From the NCBI GenBank assembly GCA_025964535.1, contig JAOPYX010000118.1, positions 1 through 36,152 of the forward strand: a stretch of 36,152 nt of DNA. Direction: 5' to 3'. The stretch comes from Actinomycetes bacterium. Lineage in GTDB: Bacteria > Actinomycetota > Thermoleophilia > Gaiellales > Gaiellaceae. The notes under the pieces were generated by a model. The model ran no database searches, was not told the DNA's origin, and was given only the letters and a program-made list of their open reading frames with translations. Shown here piece after piece: positions 24,308 through 32,545 of the stretch. The position numbers and the translations under genes were made by a program. The first letter of the stretch is position 1. Each line of letters begins with the position of its first letter.

Positions 24308-25591
24308 CTAGACGGGAACCGGCTCCGGCACGAGGCCGCCGGCGCGCTCGTGCTTGCCGATGCGCAGTGAGAGCCCCGCCGCCACGAGGCAGAGCAAGCC
24401 CGCGCTGACGAAGGCGTAGCTGTACGTGCCGAGCCAGCCGCGCGATGCGCCCGCCGCCCACGCTGCGACAGCGGCGCCGAGCTGGTGCGAGGCGAACACC
24501 CAGCCGAACACGATCCCGACCCGCTCGCGGCCGAAATGGTCGGCGGTGATGGCGACGGTCGGAGGAACGGTTGCGACCCAGTCGAGGCCGTAGAAGACCG
24601 CGAACGCGACGAGCGCGTAACCCGTGCCGAACGCGTAGGGGAGGGCGATGACGGCAAGCCCGCGAAGCGCGTAGTACCACGCGAGCAGGTGACGGGGGTC
24701 GAGGCGGTCCGTGAGCCAGCCGGAGCAGGTCGTGCCCACGACGTCGAAGAGGCCCATCAGCGCCAGCAATGACGCGCCGGCGACGGCGGTCATGTGGTGG
24801 TCGACCGCGGCGGGGATCAGGTGGGTTCCGATCAGGCCGTTCGTCGAGAGGCCACAGATGAAGAAGCTCGTGGAGAGGAGCCAGAACGTGCGGGAGCGGA
24901 TACCGAGGAGCAGGCCGTCGACCGCCGGCCGGAAGGGGCGTGGTGAGCGCTCCGGCACCGGGACGGGCTCGGTTGCGCCGTACGGCTCGAGCCCGATCGA
25001 CTGCGGGCGGTCGCGGACGAAGAGCGCGACGATCGGGAAGACGAGCACCATCGCGACGACCGCAACCGAGGCCGCGGCCCACCGCCACCCGTAGGCGGTC
25101 GCGAGCCACGCGAGCGCCGGCAGGAAGACCATCTGGCCGCTCGCGTTGCTCGCGGTGAGGATCCCGGTGACGAGGCCGCGCCGGCTCTCGAACCAGCGGT
25201 TCGCCACCGTCGCTGCGAGCGGCACCGAGACCGCGCCCGTCGCCCCGCCGACCACGACGCCCCACAGCAGGTCGAGCTGCCAGGACGACGTCATGACCGT
25301 CGTGAGCGACGCCCCGGTCGCGATCGTGACGAGCGCGACCAGCATCACGCGACGTACGCCGAAGCGCTCCATCAACGCGGCCGAGAACGGCGCGGTCAGC
25401 CCGAACAGCACGAGCCCGAGCGAGATGGCGAGGGAGATCGTGCCCCGCGACCAGCCGTACTCGGTCTGCAGCGGGACGATCAACACGCCGGGCGTCGCGC
25501 GGAAGCCTGCCGTCGTGATCAGGGTCACGAACGTGACGATCACGATCAGCCACGCGTAATGGCGTCGGCCGCCGATCAGCCGGTCGATCAT
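24308..25591 (-). CDS. Major facilitator superfamily transporter
   Basis: This 427-residue membrane protein has about 12 hydrophobic segments and a central hydrophilic loop (about 200-235, with a Pro/Arg-rich stretch). The MFS loop 2-3 motif appears as MERFGVRRVM and the second-half counterpart as LTDRLDPRHLL. RGTISLAISLGLVLFGLTAPFSAAL resembles monocarboxylate/oxalate-formate antiporter-like members. The ATG at 25591 is used; a GTG at 25612 is an alternative 7 codons upstream. It lies between the methyltransferase and aspartate kinase genes with short gaps (about 40 bp). Substrate is unknown; an amino acid or organic acid would fit the neighbours. Confidence 0.88.
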   Translation of the reverse strand: MIDRLIGGRRHYAWLIVIVTFVTLITTAGFRATPGVLIVPLQTEYGWSRGTISLAISLGLVLFGLTAPFSAALMERFGVRRVMLVALVTIATGASLTTVMTSSWQLDLLWGVVVGGATGAVSVPLAATVANRWFESRRGLVTGILTASNASGQMVFLPALAWLATAYGWRWAAASVAVVAMVLVFPIVALFVRDRPQSIGLEPYGATEPVPVPERSPRPFRPAVDGLLLGIRSRTFWLLSTSFFICGLSTNGLIGTHLIPAAVDHHMTAVAGASLLALMGLFDVVGTTCSGWLTDRLDPRHLLAWYYALRGLAVIALPYAFGTGYALVAFAVFYGLDWVATVPPTVAITADHFGRERVGIVFGWVFASHQLGAAVAAWAAGASRGWLGTYSYAFVSAGLLCLVAAGLSLRIGKHERAGGLVPEPVPV

Positions 25592-25633
25592 GCGCGTGCC
25601 CCCACCGGGCACGTGTATCAGGACCGCGGGAGG

Positions 25634-26506
25634 CTACGCGGCGAGCGCGCGGGCGATCGCCGCGATGTGCTCGGGCGTCGAGCCGCAACAGCCGCCGACG
25701 ATGCGGGCGCCCCTGTCCGCGTATGCGCGGACGTGCTCGGCAAGCATCTCCGGGCCCGCGTCGTAGATCACGGTGTCGCCGACCATGCGAGGCACACCGG
25801 CATTCGGCTTGATCCACAACGGCAGCCCGGGCGCCGCGTCGACGAGCTCGCCGACGATCGCATCGGTGTCGTCGAGCGAGCGGCCGCAGTTGGCGCCCAG
25901 CGCCGCGACGCCGAGCGGCGCAACCGCCGTGACGACGTCGGTGGGACTGAGGCCCATCATCGTGTGGGTTCCCTGGTCGAAGCTGAACGACATCACGAGC
26001 GGTAGGTCGCTCGCGCCTTGGACGCCTTCGATCGCCCAGAGCGCCTCCTCGAGAGCGAAGAACGTCTCGAGCACGAGCAGGTCGACCCCGCCGTCGGCGA
26101 GTGCGCGCGCCTGCTCGGCGTACGCGTCGACGCACAGCTCGCGCGTCAGCAAGCCGTACGGCTCCGGCAACTGACCCGTCGGGCCCATCGAACCTGCGAT
26201 GAGACGGTCGTCGCCGGCGGCGTCGCGCGCAAGCTCGGCGGCACGCATGTTGACCTCACGTGTGCGTCCGGCGAGCGGTCCGTCTGCGAGCCGCGGTGTC
26301 GTCGCGCCGAACGTGCACGTGAGTACGAGGTCGGAGCCTGCGTCCAGGAAGCGCCGGTGCAGCTCGCGCACGTTGTCGGGTGCGTCGAAGACCCATTCCT
26401 CGGGGGCGACGCCCGGCTCGATGCCCATGTTCTGGTAGTTCGTCCCCGTCGCGCCATCGGCGAGCAGTACGGGACGCGACGCGAGGAGGTCGGCGAACGA
26501 CGGCAC
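25634..26506 (-). CDS. Homocysteine S-methyltransferase family protein
   Basis: This 290-residue Zn-dependent TIM-barrel methyltransferase transfers a methyl group to homocysteine to give methionine. It starts with VLLADGATGTNYQNMGI. The zinc cysteines are visible in LGANCGRS and in the C-terminal GGCCGSTPEHI. The segment DLVLTCTFGATTPRL is also typical. The methyl donor (S-methylmethionine, betaine or other) cannot be told from the motifs; the length fits single-domain MmuM/BHMT-like enzymes. The GTG start lies 52 bp from the divergent FKBP gene. It is first in a - strand group with an MFS transporter and aspartate kinase. Confidence 0.88.
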   Translation of the reverse strand: MPSFADLLASRPVLLADGATGTNYQNMGIEPGVAPEEWVFDAPDNVRELHRRFLDAGSDLVLTCTFGATTPRLADGPLAGRTREVNMRAAELARDAAGDDRLIAGSMGPTGQLPEPYGLLTRELCVDAYAEQARALADGGVDLLVLETFFALEEALWAIEGVQGASDLPLVMSFSFDQGTHTMMGLSPTDVVTAVAPLGVAALGANCGRSLDDTDAIVGELVDAAPGLPLWIKPNAGVPRMVGDTVIYDAGPEMLAEHVRAYADRGARIVGGCCGSTPEHIAAIARALAA

Positions 26507-26558
26507 TGCGCAAGGGTACGCGCCGCATCGAACGGCGCTGGTCGATTACGGTTCCGCC

Positions 26559-26939
26559 ATGGCCACGAACGAGAAGCCGCAGGTCGACGTTCCGTCGGAT
26601 CGGGAGCCGCCCGAGCAGCTCGAGCTCGACGATTTGGTGGTCGGCGAAGGCGATGAGGCAGTTCTGGGTCGGCTGGTCGACGTCCATTACGTCGGCGTCG
26701 CGTGGTCGACCGGTGAGCAGTTCGACGCGTCGTGGGATCGCGGCGACACGTTCAGCTTCGGCCTCGGCGAAGGCCGCGTGATCAAGGGCTGGGATCAGGG
26801 TGTCGCGGGCATGAAGGTCGGCGGTCGCCGCCGGTTGACGATCCCCCCGGGCCTTGCCTACGGCGATCGCGGAGCCGGCGGCGCCATCGCACCCGGCGAG
26901 ACGCTCGTCTTCGTGGTCGATCTGCTCGGCGTTCGCTGA
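26559..26939 (+). CDS. FKBP-type peptidyl-prolyl cis-trans isomerase
   Basis: This 126-residue cytoplasmic protein lacks a signal peptide. The FKBP fold covers about residues 20-126: VDVHYVGVAWSTGEQFDASWDRG, FSFGLGEGRVIKGWDQGVAGMKVGGRRRLTIPPGLAYGDRGAGG and ETLVFVVDLLGV. The active-site residues of FKBP12 (Tyr, Phe, Asp, Ile, Trp, Tyr, Phe) are largely recognisable. The enzyme speeds proline isomerisation in folding proteins. The first 20 residues are an acidic, variable extension. It is probably a single-gene unit; the following 74 bp contain a weak GAGGC/GCCTC stem (26976-26997). Confidence 0.94.
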   Translation: MATNEKPQVDVPSDREPPEQLELDDLVVGEGDEAVLGRLVDVHYVGVAWSTGEQFDASWDRGDTFSFGLGEGRVIKGWDQGVAGMKVGGRRRLTIPPGLAYGDRGAGGAIAPGETLVFVVDLLGVR

Positions 26940-27013
26940 CCGCGCCCAGCCGCAACAGCAAAACTCGCACCGAATGAGGCGAGATCACCTCTGCCTCCTT
27001 CAGTGGTCCGGCG

Positions 27014-29752
27014 ATGTCACAGTCGAGGCTCTACGGACGCGCGGTGGAGATCCTCGCTCTTGCGTCGCTGCTCGAGGACGCGACCGAGGGCGGCGGCGCG
27101 CTCGTCCTGCGAGGTGAAGCCGGCATCGGGAAGTCAGCGCTTCTCCGGGAAGTGAGCCGGCACGCGGTCGAGCGGGGTATGCACGTCCTCGCCACGACCT
27201 GCGTTCAATCGGAGGCGCACCTACCGTTCGCCGGGCTTCATCATTCGCTGCGCCCGCTGCTCCGGGAGATGGGCAACCTCCCGCCGCCGCAGCGCGGGGC
27301 GCTCGCCACCGCGTTCGGAATGAGCGAGAACGCAGCGCCTGACGTCTTCCGTATCGCGCTCGGCGTTCTCGATCTCCTCGCCGAGGCTGCTTCGAGCGCA
27401 CCGATCGTGCTCGTCGTCGACGATGCGCATTGGCTGGATCCGGCATCGTGCGACGTGCTGCGATTTGTCGCTCGGCGAATCGACTTCGACCCGATCGTGC
27501 TCTTCTTCGGCGTCCGCGACGGAGTTGACAGCCGGTTCGTCGAGACGGAGCTTCCCGAGTTGCGACTCGGCCCACTCGGCGAGGTTGCGGCGGGAATGCT
27601 GCTCGACGCGACGGCGCCCGAGCTCGCGCACCACATGCGCCGGCGGATCCTCGAGGCCGCGGAAGGCAATCCGCTCTCGCTCGTCGAGCTGCCGCACGCC
27701 GTCGGGGCAGAGCGGTTTGACCCGTCGCCGCTGCCTGACCCAGTGCCGATCACCGATCGACTCGAGCGGGTGTTCGCAGCCGGCCTGTCGGAGTTGCCGG
27801 CCGCCGCTCGGACCCTGCTGCTCGTCGCCGCCCTCGACGATTCCGGCGACGTGCGAGAGCTTCTCGCTGCCGCCACCGTCATCGAGCAGAAACCGGTCCC
27901 GCTGCAGACGGCTGCGCCGGCTGCGGAGGCGCGCCTCGTCGAGATCCGCGAGGACGGCTTGCGGTTCCGTCATCCGCTCATTCGCTCCGCGGTCTTCCAG
28001 GCAGCGAGCGTCCCCGACCGGCACGCCGTGCATGCCGCGGTCGCCGAGGTGCTCGCCGACCAGCCAGAACGGCGGTCATGGCACCGCGCCGCGGCCTGCC
28101 TGGGGACGGACGAGGTCGTTGCTTCGGAGCTCGAGCAGGCGGCGGAGCGGGCGCAGCGCCGTGGCGCCACGAGTGTCGCGGTGGCAGCGCTGGAGCGCGC
28201 GGCCACTCTGAGCGACGACGACACGCAGCGCGCGCGACGCCTGCTGCTCGCAGCCGAGCTTGCCTTCGAGCTCGGACGCAACGACCTGCTGCTGCGGCTC
28301 GTGCACGATGTAGAGGCGCTCGAGCTCGGACTGCTCGAACGAGGCCGCCTGATGTTGATCCGCGAGCGGGCCGCCGAGCAGGTGTCGGTCGAGCCTGCGT
28401 GGGTTCACTCGCTGCTCGGCGTCGCGGAGGCTGCTCGTGTCGAGGGCGACTCGAAGCTCGCCGTCGGCCTGCTCTGGGTTGCCGCCTCCAGGTGCTACTG
28501 GACGGATCCCGACGCAGAGCTCCGGCTGAGCGTCGTCGACGCGGCCGAGCGCCTGGGCTCCGTCGAGGACGATCCACGAATCGTCGGCATCTTCGCGTTC
28601 GCAGCCCCGATCGAGTGCGGCCGCGCGGTCATCGATCACCTGCGGGACGCAGCCGTAGCGCCTGTTGGCGTCATGAACGGCAGGGTCGCCCGCGCGCGCG
28701 GCGCGGCAGCGCACGCCGTCGGCGCGTTCGATCTCGCGTCGGACTTCTTCGGTCAGGGAATCGCCGACCTGCGGCAGGAGGGGCGGTTGGCGCTGCTCGC
28801 CCGCGCACTCGTGCTGCAGTCGCGGAGCGAGATCCACCTCGGTCATCTCGACAAGGCGGTGATCCTCGCCGAGGAGGGCAGCCGGCTCGCGGCGGAGACG
28901 GGCGAGCCACTCTGGGTAGCGGGAGCGCGCACGGCGCTTGCGATTACCCACGCGATGCGAGGCGACGAGGATCTGGCGAAGAGCCACGCTGCTGCAGCCG
29001 AACGAATTGCCCTGCCCCTCGGCGCGGGCGCGATACTCGGCGCCGTCCAGCTCGCGCGCGGGCTCCTGTCCCTCGCTCATGGACGGCATGATGAGGCGTA
29101 CGGCGAGCTTCGCCGCATGTTCGATCCCGCCGATCCGTCGTACCACGTCATGGAGCGCAGCTGGGCCATCGGCGAGCTTGCCGACGCGGCGCTACACGCG
29201 GGCCGACACGACGCGGCCCGTGCTCTGCTGGCCGAGGTCGAGGCGCTGGCAGCGCAGACGCCGTCACCGCGGCTCCATGTCGCGCTGCGCTTCGCGCGGC
29301 CCTTGCTGTCCGGCGACGCGGATGCGGACTCGCTCTTCCAGGACGCGCTCGACGCCCAGCTGGCCATCTGGCCGTTCGATCGCGCAAGGCTGCTGCTCGC
29401 GTACGGCGCGTGGCTGCGCCGGCAGCGGCGAGTGGCCGAGTCGCGCACGCGCCTTCGTGCGGCGCGCGAGGCATTCGACGCGATCGGCGCTGCAATCTGG
29501 AGCGAGCGCGCACGGCAAGAGCTCCGCGCCTCAGGCGAGAGCAGCCGCCGGCCCGTCGCCATGGCGCGGGAGCATCTGACGCCGCAGGAGCTGGAGATCG
29601 CGCGCATGGCAGCAGAGGGCCTGACGAACCGCGAGATCGGGCAGCGGCTCTATCTCTCGCATCGCACGGTTGGGTCCCACCTGTACCGGATCTTCCCGAA
29701 GCTCGGAGTCACGTCGCGGAATCAGCTGCGGAGCGTCCTGACGCTGCCATAG
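27014..29752 (+). CDS. Large ATP-binding LuxR-family (LAL) transcriptional regulator
   Basis: This 912-residue protein has an N-terminal AAA-type ATPase with Walker A GEAGIGKS at 34-41 and Walker B IVLVVDDAHWLD. A long alpha-helical middle region of TPR-like repeats (about 300-830) follows. The C-terminal LuxR helix-turn-helix is LTPQELEIARMAAEGLTNREIGQRLYLSHRTVGSHLYRIFPKLG. Such regulators bind an inducer and ATP, oligomerise and activate transcription. The stop lies at a 12-bp palindrome (29752-29763). No obvious target operon is divergent from it; the downstream small genes are co-directional but have their own ribosome binding sites. The ligand is unknown. Confidence 0.93.
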   Translation: MSQSRLYGRAVEILALASLLEDATEGGGALVLRGEAGIGKSALLREVSRHAVERGMHVLATTCVQSEAHLPFAGLHHSLRPLLREMGNLPPPQRGALATAFGMSENAAPDVFRIALGVLDLLAEAASSAPIVLVVDDAHWLDPASCDVLRFVARRIDFDPIVLFFGVRDGVDSRFVETELPELRLGPLGEVAAGMLLDATAPELAHHMRRRILEAAEGNPLSLVELPHAVGAERFDPSPLPDPVPITDRLERVFAAGLSELPAAARTLLLVAALDDSGDVRELLAAATVIEQKPVPLQTAAPAAEARLVEIREDGLRFRHPLIRSAVFQAASVPDRHAVHAAVAEVLADQPERRSWHRAAACLGTDEVVASELEQAAERAQRRGATSVAVAALERAATLSDDDTQRARRLLLAAELAFELGRNDLLLRLVHDVEALELGLLERGRLMLIRERAAEQVSVEPAWVHSLLGVAEAARVEGDSKLAVGLLWVAASRCYWTDPDAELRLSVVDAAERLGSVEDDPRIVGIFAFAAPIECGRAVIDHLRDAAVAPVGVMNGRVARARGAAAHAVGAFDLASDFFGQGIADLRQEGRLALLARALVLQSRSEIHLGHLDKAVILAEEGSRLAAETGEPLWVAGARTALAITHAMRGDEDLAKSHAAAAERIALPLGAGAILGAVQLARGLLSLAHGRHDEAYGELRRMFDPADPSYHVMERSWAIGELADAALHAGRHDAARALLAEVEALAAQTPSPRLHVALRFARPLLSGDADADSLFQDALDAQLAIWPFDRARLLLAYGAWLRRQRRVAESRTRLRAAREAFDAIGAAIWSERARQELRASGESSRRPVAMAREHLTPQELEIARMAAEGLTNREIGQRLYLSHRTVGSHLYRIFPKLGVTSRNQLRSVLTLP

Positions 29753-29829
29753 CGGCCGGCCGCCCGCTCGCCGCGATATGGCGTAGCTCGTACGATGATC
29801 ATCTGTCGCCGAACGACCGAGGAGGACCG

Positions 29830-30069
29830 ATGGCCGAAGACGTCCACGCACACATCGAGGAGCTCGTCGCCGAAGAGCACCGACTCTGGGAGCTGGAAGC
29901 GAGTGGGAACTCCGGCGAGGAAGAGCAGCGGCGGCTCGCCGACATCAAGGTCGAGCTCGACCGGTACTGGGATCTTCTGCGTCGCAGGCGTGCGGCCGCA
30001 TCGCTGGGGGCCAATGAGGACAACGTCGGCCTGCGCAGCGAAGAGACGGTCGAGAACTACCTGCAGTAG
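29830..30069 (+). CDS. DUF2630 family protein
   Basis: This 79-residue small acidic protein has the DUF2630 pattern: HIEELVAEEHRLWELE, then LADIKVELDRYWDLLRRRRAAASLG and a C-terminal SEETVENYLQ. It is predicted to be mostly two helices and soluble. GAGGAGG just upstream fixes the ATG at 29830. The family is common in actinobacteria and has no established function that I know of. It is followed after 18 bp by a UBP-type zinc finger gene with its own ribosome binding site, and the two probably share a transcript. Confidence 0.85.
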   Translation: MAEDVHAHIEELVAEEHRLWELEASGNSGEEEQRRLADIKVELDRYWDLLRRRRAAASLGANEDNVGLRSEETVENYLQ

Positions 30070-30087
30070 GACGGAAGGAGACCGACG

Positions 30088-30366
30088 ATGGAAGCCTGCA
30101 GCCACCTCGACTCGATTCGTGTCACGACATTGCCGGAGCCGATCGCCGGCTGCGAGGAGTGCTTGAAGATCGGGAGCCGTTGGGTGCACCTTCGGATGTG
30201 CATGAGTTGCGGGCAGATCGGCTGTTGCGATTCCTCGCCGAATCGACATGCCAGCCGACATGCCGCGACAGCCGATCATCCGATCGCTCGCTCGGCGGAG
30301 CCGGGCGAGGACTGGAGCTGGTGCTACGTCGACGAGGTGGCCTTCGTCGTTCAGCCGGCCGAATGA
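30088..30366 (+). CDS. UBP-type zinc finger protein
   Basis: This 92-residue stand-alone ZnF-UBP domain has all expected ligands: C4, H6, C22, C25, C38, C41, C46, H54, H58 and H64. In eukaryotes this fold binds the free C-terminus of ubiquitin; bacterial versions are widespread in actinobacteria but their partner is not established. GGAAGGAG precedes the ATG. The stop overlaps the SDR start (ATGA), so the two are translationally coupled. The bacterial protein may bind the C-terminal tail of another protein (inference). Confidence 0.88.
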   Translation: MEACSHLDSIRVTTLPEPIAGCEECLKIGSRWVHLRMCMSCGQIGCCDSSPNRHASRHAATADHPIARSAEPGEDWSWCYVDEVAFVVQPAE

Positions 30367-31145
30367 CCGGAAAGATTGCGCTGGTCACCGGCGGCACGCG
30401 CGGCATCGGCCGTGCGATCGCCGAACGTCTCCTGCGAGACGGAGCGAACGTCTGGCTCTCCGGCCGGGCGGCCGACACCGTCTCGGCGACCGTGGAGGCG
30501 CTTGCTGCCGCGCATGGGGACGATCGCGTCGGTGGAAGCGCCGGCAGCGTCGCACGTCGCGAGCACGTGCAGGACATGGTCGACCGTTGCGTCGCGCGCT
30601 TCGGGAAGCTCGACATCGCAGTGGCCAACGCGGGCATCGAGAGCGGAGCGCACTTTCTCGAGATCGAGGACGACGATTGGGACGAGGTCATTGCGACGAA
30701 TCTGAAGGGCGTCTTTCTCACAACGCAGATCGCGGCGCGCGAGATGACGTCGAGCGGTGGTCGTATCGTCGTCATCTCTTCGACGAACGCGTTCTTCATG
30801 GAGTCGCACATCGCCTCGTACAACGCATCGAAGGCCGGCTGCGTCGCCTTGATGCGCACGGCGGCATTGGAGCTCGCACGGTATGGAATCACCGTCAACG
30901 CAGTCGGTCCGGGCCTTGTGCGCACGGAGATGACGGAGGGGCTCGTGCGTGATGCCGAGCATGGGCCGCGCTATCTCGAGGGCATCCCCGCCGGACGCTT
31001 CGGCACGCCCGAGGACGTTGCGGCTGCGGTCGCGTATCTCGCGTCGGACGACGCCGGGTGGGTGACCGGTCATCATCTGATCGTCGACGGCGGTCAAACG
31101 ATCGGTGTCGAACTGCCGCTCGACGCGACGAGTCGCCAGACCTGA
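30363..31145 (+). CDS. Short-chain dehydrogenase/reductase
   Basis: This 260-residue classical SDR has the cofactor motif TGGTRGIG at 9-16, NAG at about 89-91, the catalytic Ser (139/140), Tyr153 and Lys157 in SYNASKAG, and NAVGPGLVRTEM after the active site. C-terminal GHHLIVDGGQ is typical of FabG-like members. It oxidises or reduces an alcohol/ketone with NAD(P)(H); the substrate is not evident. The ATG start overlaps the zinc finger gene stop by 4 bp. Downstream, about 125 bp hold the regulatory repeats of the next gene. Confidence 0.92.
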   Translation: MTGKIALVTGGTRGIGRAIAERLLRDGANVWLSGRAADTVSATVEALAAAHGDDRVGGSAGSVARREHVQDMVDRCVARFGKLDIAVANAGIESGAHFLEIEDDDWDEVIATNLKGVFLTTQIAAREMTSSGGRIVVISSTNAFFMESHIASYNASKAGCVALMRTAALELARYGITVNAVGPGLVRTEMTEGLVRDAEHGPRYLEGIPAGRFGTPEDVAAAVAYLASDDAGWVTGHHLIVDGGQTIGVELPLDATSRQT

Positions 31146-31157
31146 GGCACGCGTCCA

Positions 31158-31175
31158 CGTTAGAGGCGCGTTAGA
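31158..31175 (+). promoter_or_regulatory. Direct half-sites CGTTAGA 11 bp apart, likely response-regulator operator
   Basis: CGTTAGA occurs at 31158-31164 and 31169-31175, exactly 11 bp apart. The layout matches the TGAAC pair at 13108/13119, which precedes the paralogous gene. The site lies about 95-112 nt before the ATG at 31270. Confidence 0.5.
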
Positions 31176-31192
31176 CGCTGACGTGGCGCTTA

Positions 31193-31227
31193 TCTCTAAC
31201 GAGGCTCCAACCCGCGACTCCTACCGT
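31193..31227 (+). promoter_or_regulatory. Inverted CGTTAGAGA half-site and -10-like box
   Basis: TCTCTAACG (31193-31201) is the inverse of the upstream half-site. CTCCTACCGT (31218-31227) contains TACCGT, which fits a -10 box 48 nt before the ATG and shares CTCCTAC with the promoter region at 13170-13176. Confidence 0.4.
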
Positions 31228-31269
31228 CGTACACGCATGTCTCAGTCAACCGATCGAAAGGAGTACGAC

Positions 31270-31599
31270 ATGCGTGCACGGATGACAAGGTTGTTTGCGG
31301 GGCTCGGCGTCTTCGGCGCTCTCGCGTTCGGCGGTGCGGCACTCGCCGGCGCGGCGAACACGCCCGCGCCCGCCCCGGTGAGCCCTCCGGCTGCGGTCGA
31401 CACGACGCAGTCGGGCGATCAGACGGCACCCGACGCCGCCGGTGCGGCTGCCGAGTCCAGCACGGAGTCGGCGTCGACCGAATCCGCGTCCACGGAGTCC
31501 GCGTCTTCGGAGTCGGCGGCTCCGAGCGACGGGCCTGGCGGTCACGCCGACGACCCGAACAACCCGAACGTCGACTACCAGTTCCAGGGCCAGCAGTAA
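31270..31599 (+). CDS. Small secreted low-complexity protein with C-terminal GPGGHAD motif (paralogue)
   Basis: This 109-residue protein has a signal peptide (MRARMTRLFAGLGVFGALAFGGAALAGA). A Pro/Ala linker follows, then a Ser/Thr/Glu-rich part with three tandem TESAS-type units, and the C-terminus is PSDGPGGHADDPNNPNVDYQFQGQQ. AAAGGAG at 31257-31263 sets the ATG at 31270; an in-frame upstream ATG adds only 11 residues and lacks a site. It has the same plan as the protein at 13223-13591, including DQTAPD/DQSAPD and PSDGPGGHAD. No enzyme motif is seen. It probably stays in the cell envelope or outside. Its function is unknown; regulation by an OmpR-type regulator is inferred from the promoter repeats. 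Confidence 0.8.
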   Translation: MRARMTRLFAGLGVFGALAFGGAALAGAANTPAPAPVSPPAAVDTTQSGDQTAPDAAGAAAESSTESASTESASTESASSESAAPSDGPGGHADDPNNPNVDYQFQGQQ

Positions 31600-31627
31600 C
31601 CGCTGCTGCTCGATCGACACGCACTGC

Positions 31628-31667
31628 ACGACGGCCGGCCCTCGCATGAGGGCCGGCCATTCGTCGT
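31628..31667. terminator. Bidirectional hairpin terminator
   Basis: GGCCGGCCCTC (31633-31643) pairs perfectly with GAGGGCCGGCC (31648-31658) around GCAT. An outer ACGAC/GTCGT pair (31628-31632/31663-31667) extends it after a small bulge. It sits between the convergent secreted protein (+) and G1 peptidase (-) genes. Confidence 0.7.
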
Positions 31668-31693
31668 GGACGGGCGCGCGGATCCTCTACGTG

Positions 31694-32545
31694 TCACGGA
31701 ATGGGTTGCGCGACGTTCTGCTGCCACGTCACCGTGAAGCCGCGGCCGTCGGCGGCGAGCTGGCCCGGGAGCGCGCCGCTGTCGCCGCTGACGGCCGCGC
31801 CGCGGCCGAGCAGGCTGCTGCTGAAGCCGCGGCTGACCAGATCGATGGGCGATGCGATCCAGGTCGGGTCGACGAGCGTGCCGGGGTGGCCGTTGCCGGT
31901 CGTCGCGGCGTCGGCGAACACGACTTGGCCGAAGTCCGCGAGCGTGACGAGCCTGCAGCTACTCGATGACGTGCAGCTCGTCGGTGCCTCTGCCACCCAT
32001 TCGGCGGACGACACGTCGAGCGCGTGACCGACCGTGATCGTCTTCGAGAAGTGCCAGCCGCGCGTCAGGCTCTTCACGCTCAGGGCCACCCGTTGCGCGT
32101 TCACGAGCACGGCTGCGCTGAGCTTGTCGCCGGGCATGACCTTCAGCGGAACGTGGACCGCTGCGGCCGGGATGATCTCCCACCACACGTCATAGGCGGC
32201 CGTCGCGGAGCTGCCGTTGCACTGCGCTGAGGTGCCAAGCTGCTCCAGCGATTGCGAGCTCGTGCTGAGCCCGCCGAGACCCACCCAGAAGGCAGCGGCG
32301 TCGGCGCGGCCCTTGACGCAGCGGATCTTCGGTTGCACCCAGGTGCCGGTGACGTCGGTGAAGTTGACGGCGGTGCCGGCCGGCGCGCTGGCGGCGTAGC
32401 CCGCCCAGTTCGAGCTCGCCTGCGGCGAGCCGGCACGTGACGCAAAGGTCAGGGCATCCGCTCGTGTGGAAGCGACGAGGGCGGCGATGACTGCGGCCAT
32501 GCACACGACGGCCGTCGTTATCGATGATGGAACGGTTCTTCTCAT
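31694..32545 (-). CDS. Secreted G1-family (eqolisin) glutamic peptidase
   Basis: This 283-residue protein has a signal peptide (MRRTVPSSIT, hydrophobic core, ADA about 29-31) and a peptidase G1 domain. Recognised blocks are SSNWAGYAA, VTGTWVQPKIRC, AAFWVGLGGL, EQLGTSAQC with the catalytic Gln102, YDVWWEIIP, MPGDKLSAAV, the AEWVAEAP block with the catalytic Glu, and LADFGQVVFADA. Eqolisins are acid proteases best known from fungi; bacterial members exist. Catalytic residues appear intact. The ATG start overlaps the stop of the rhomboid-like gene (ATGA). The open frame upstream is a shadow of that gene. Secretion and coupling to a membrane rhomboid-like protein suggest a joint role at the cell surface (inference). 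Confidence 0.85.
   Translation of the reverse strand: MRRTVPSSITTAVVCMAAVIAALVASTRADALTFASRAGSPQASSNWAGYAASAPAGTAVNFTDVTGTWVQPKIRCVKGRADAAAFWVGLGGLSTSSQSLEQLGTSAQCNGSSATAAYDVWWEIIPAAAVHVPLKVMPGDKLSAAVLVNAQRVALSVKSLTRGWHFSKTITVGHALDVSSAEWVAEAPTSCTSSSSCRLVTLADFGQVVFADAATTGNGHPGTLVDPTWIASPIDLVSRGFSSSLLGRGAAVSGDSGALPGQLAADGRGFTVTWQQNVAQPIP

Noticed and set aside
24258-26135. 625-codon - strand open frame
   Set aside because: Out-of-frame shadow of the MFS and homocysteine methyltransferase genes; Arg-rich low-complexity translation.
26976-26997. GAGGC/GCCTC stem after the FKBP gene
   Set aside because: Only 5 bp with mismatches inside; too weak to call a terminator.
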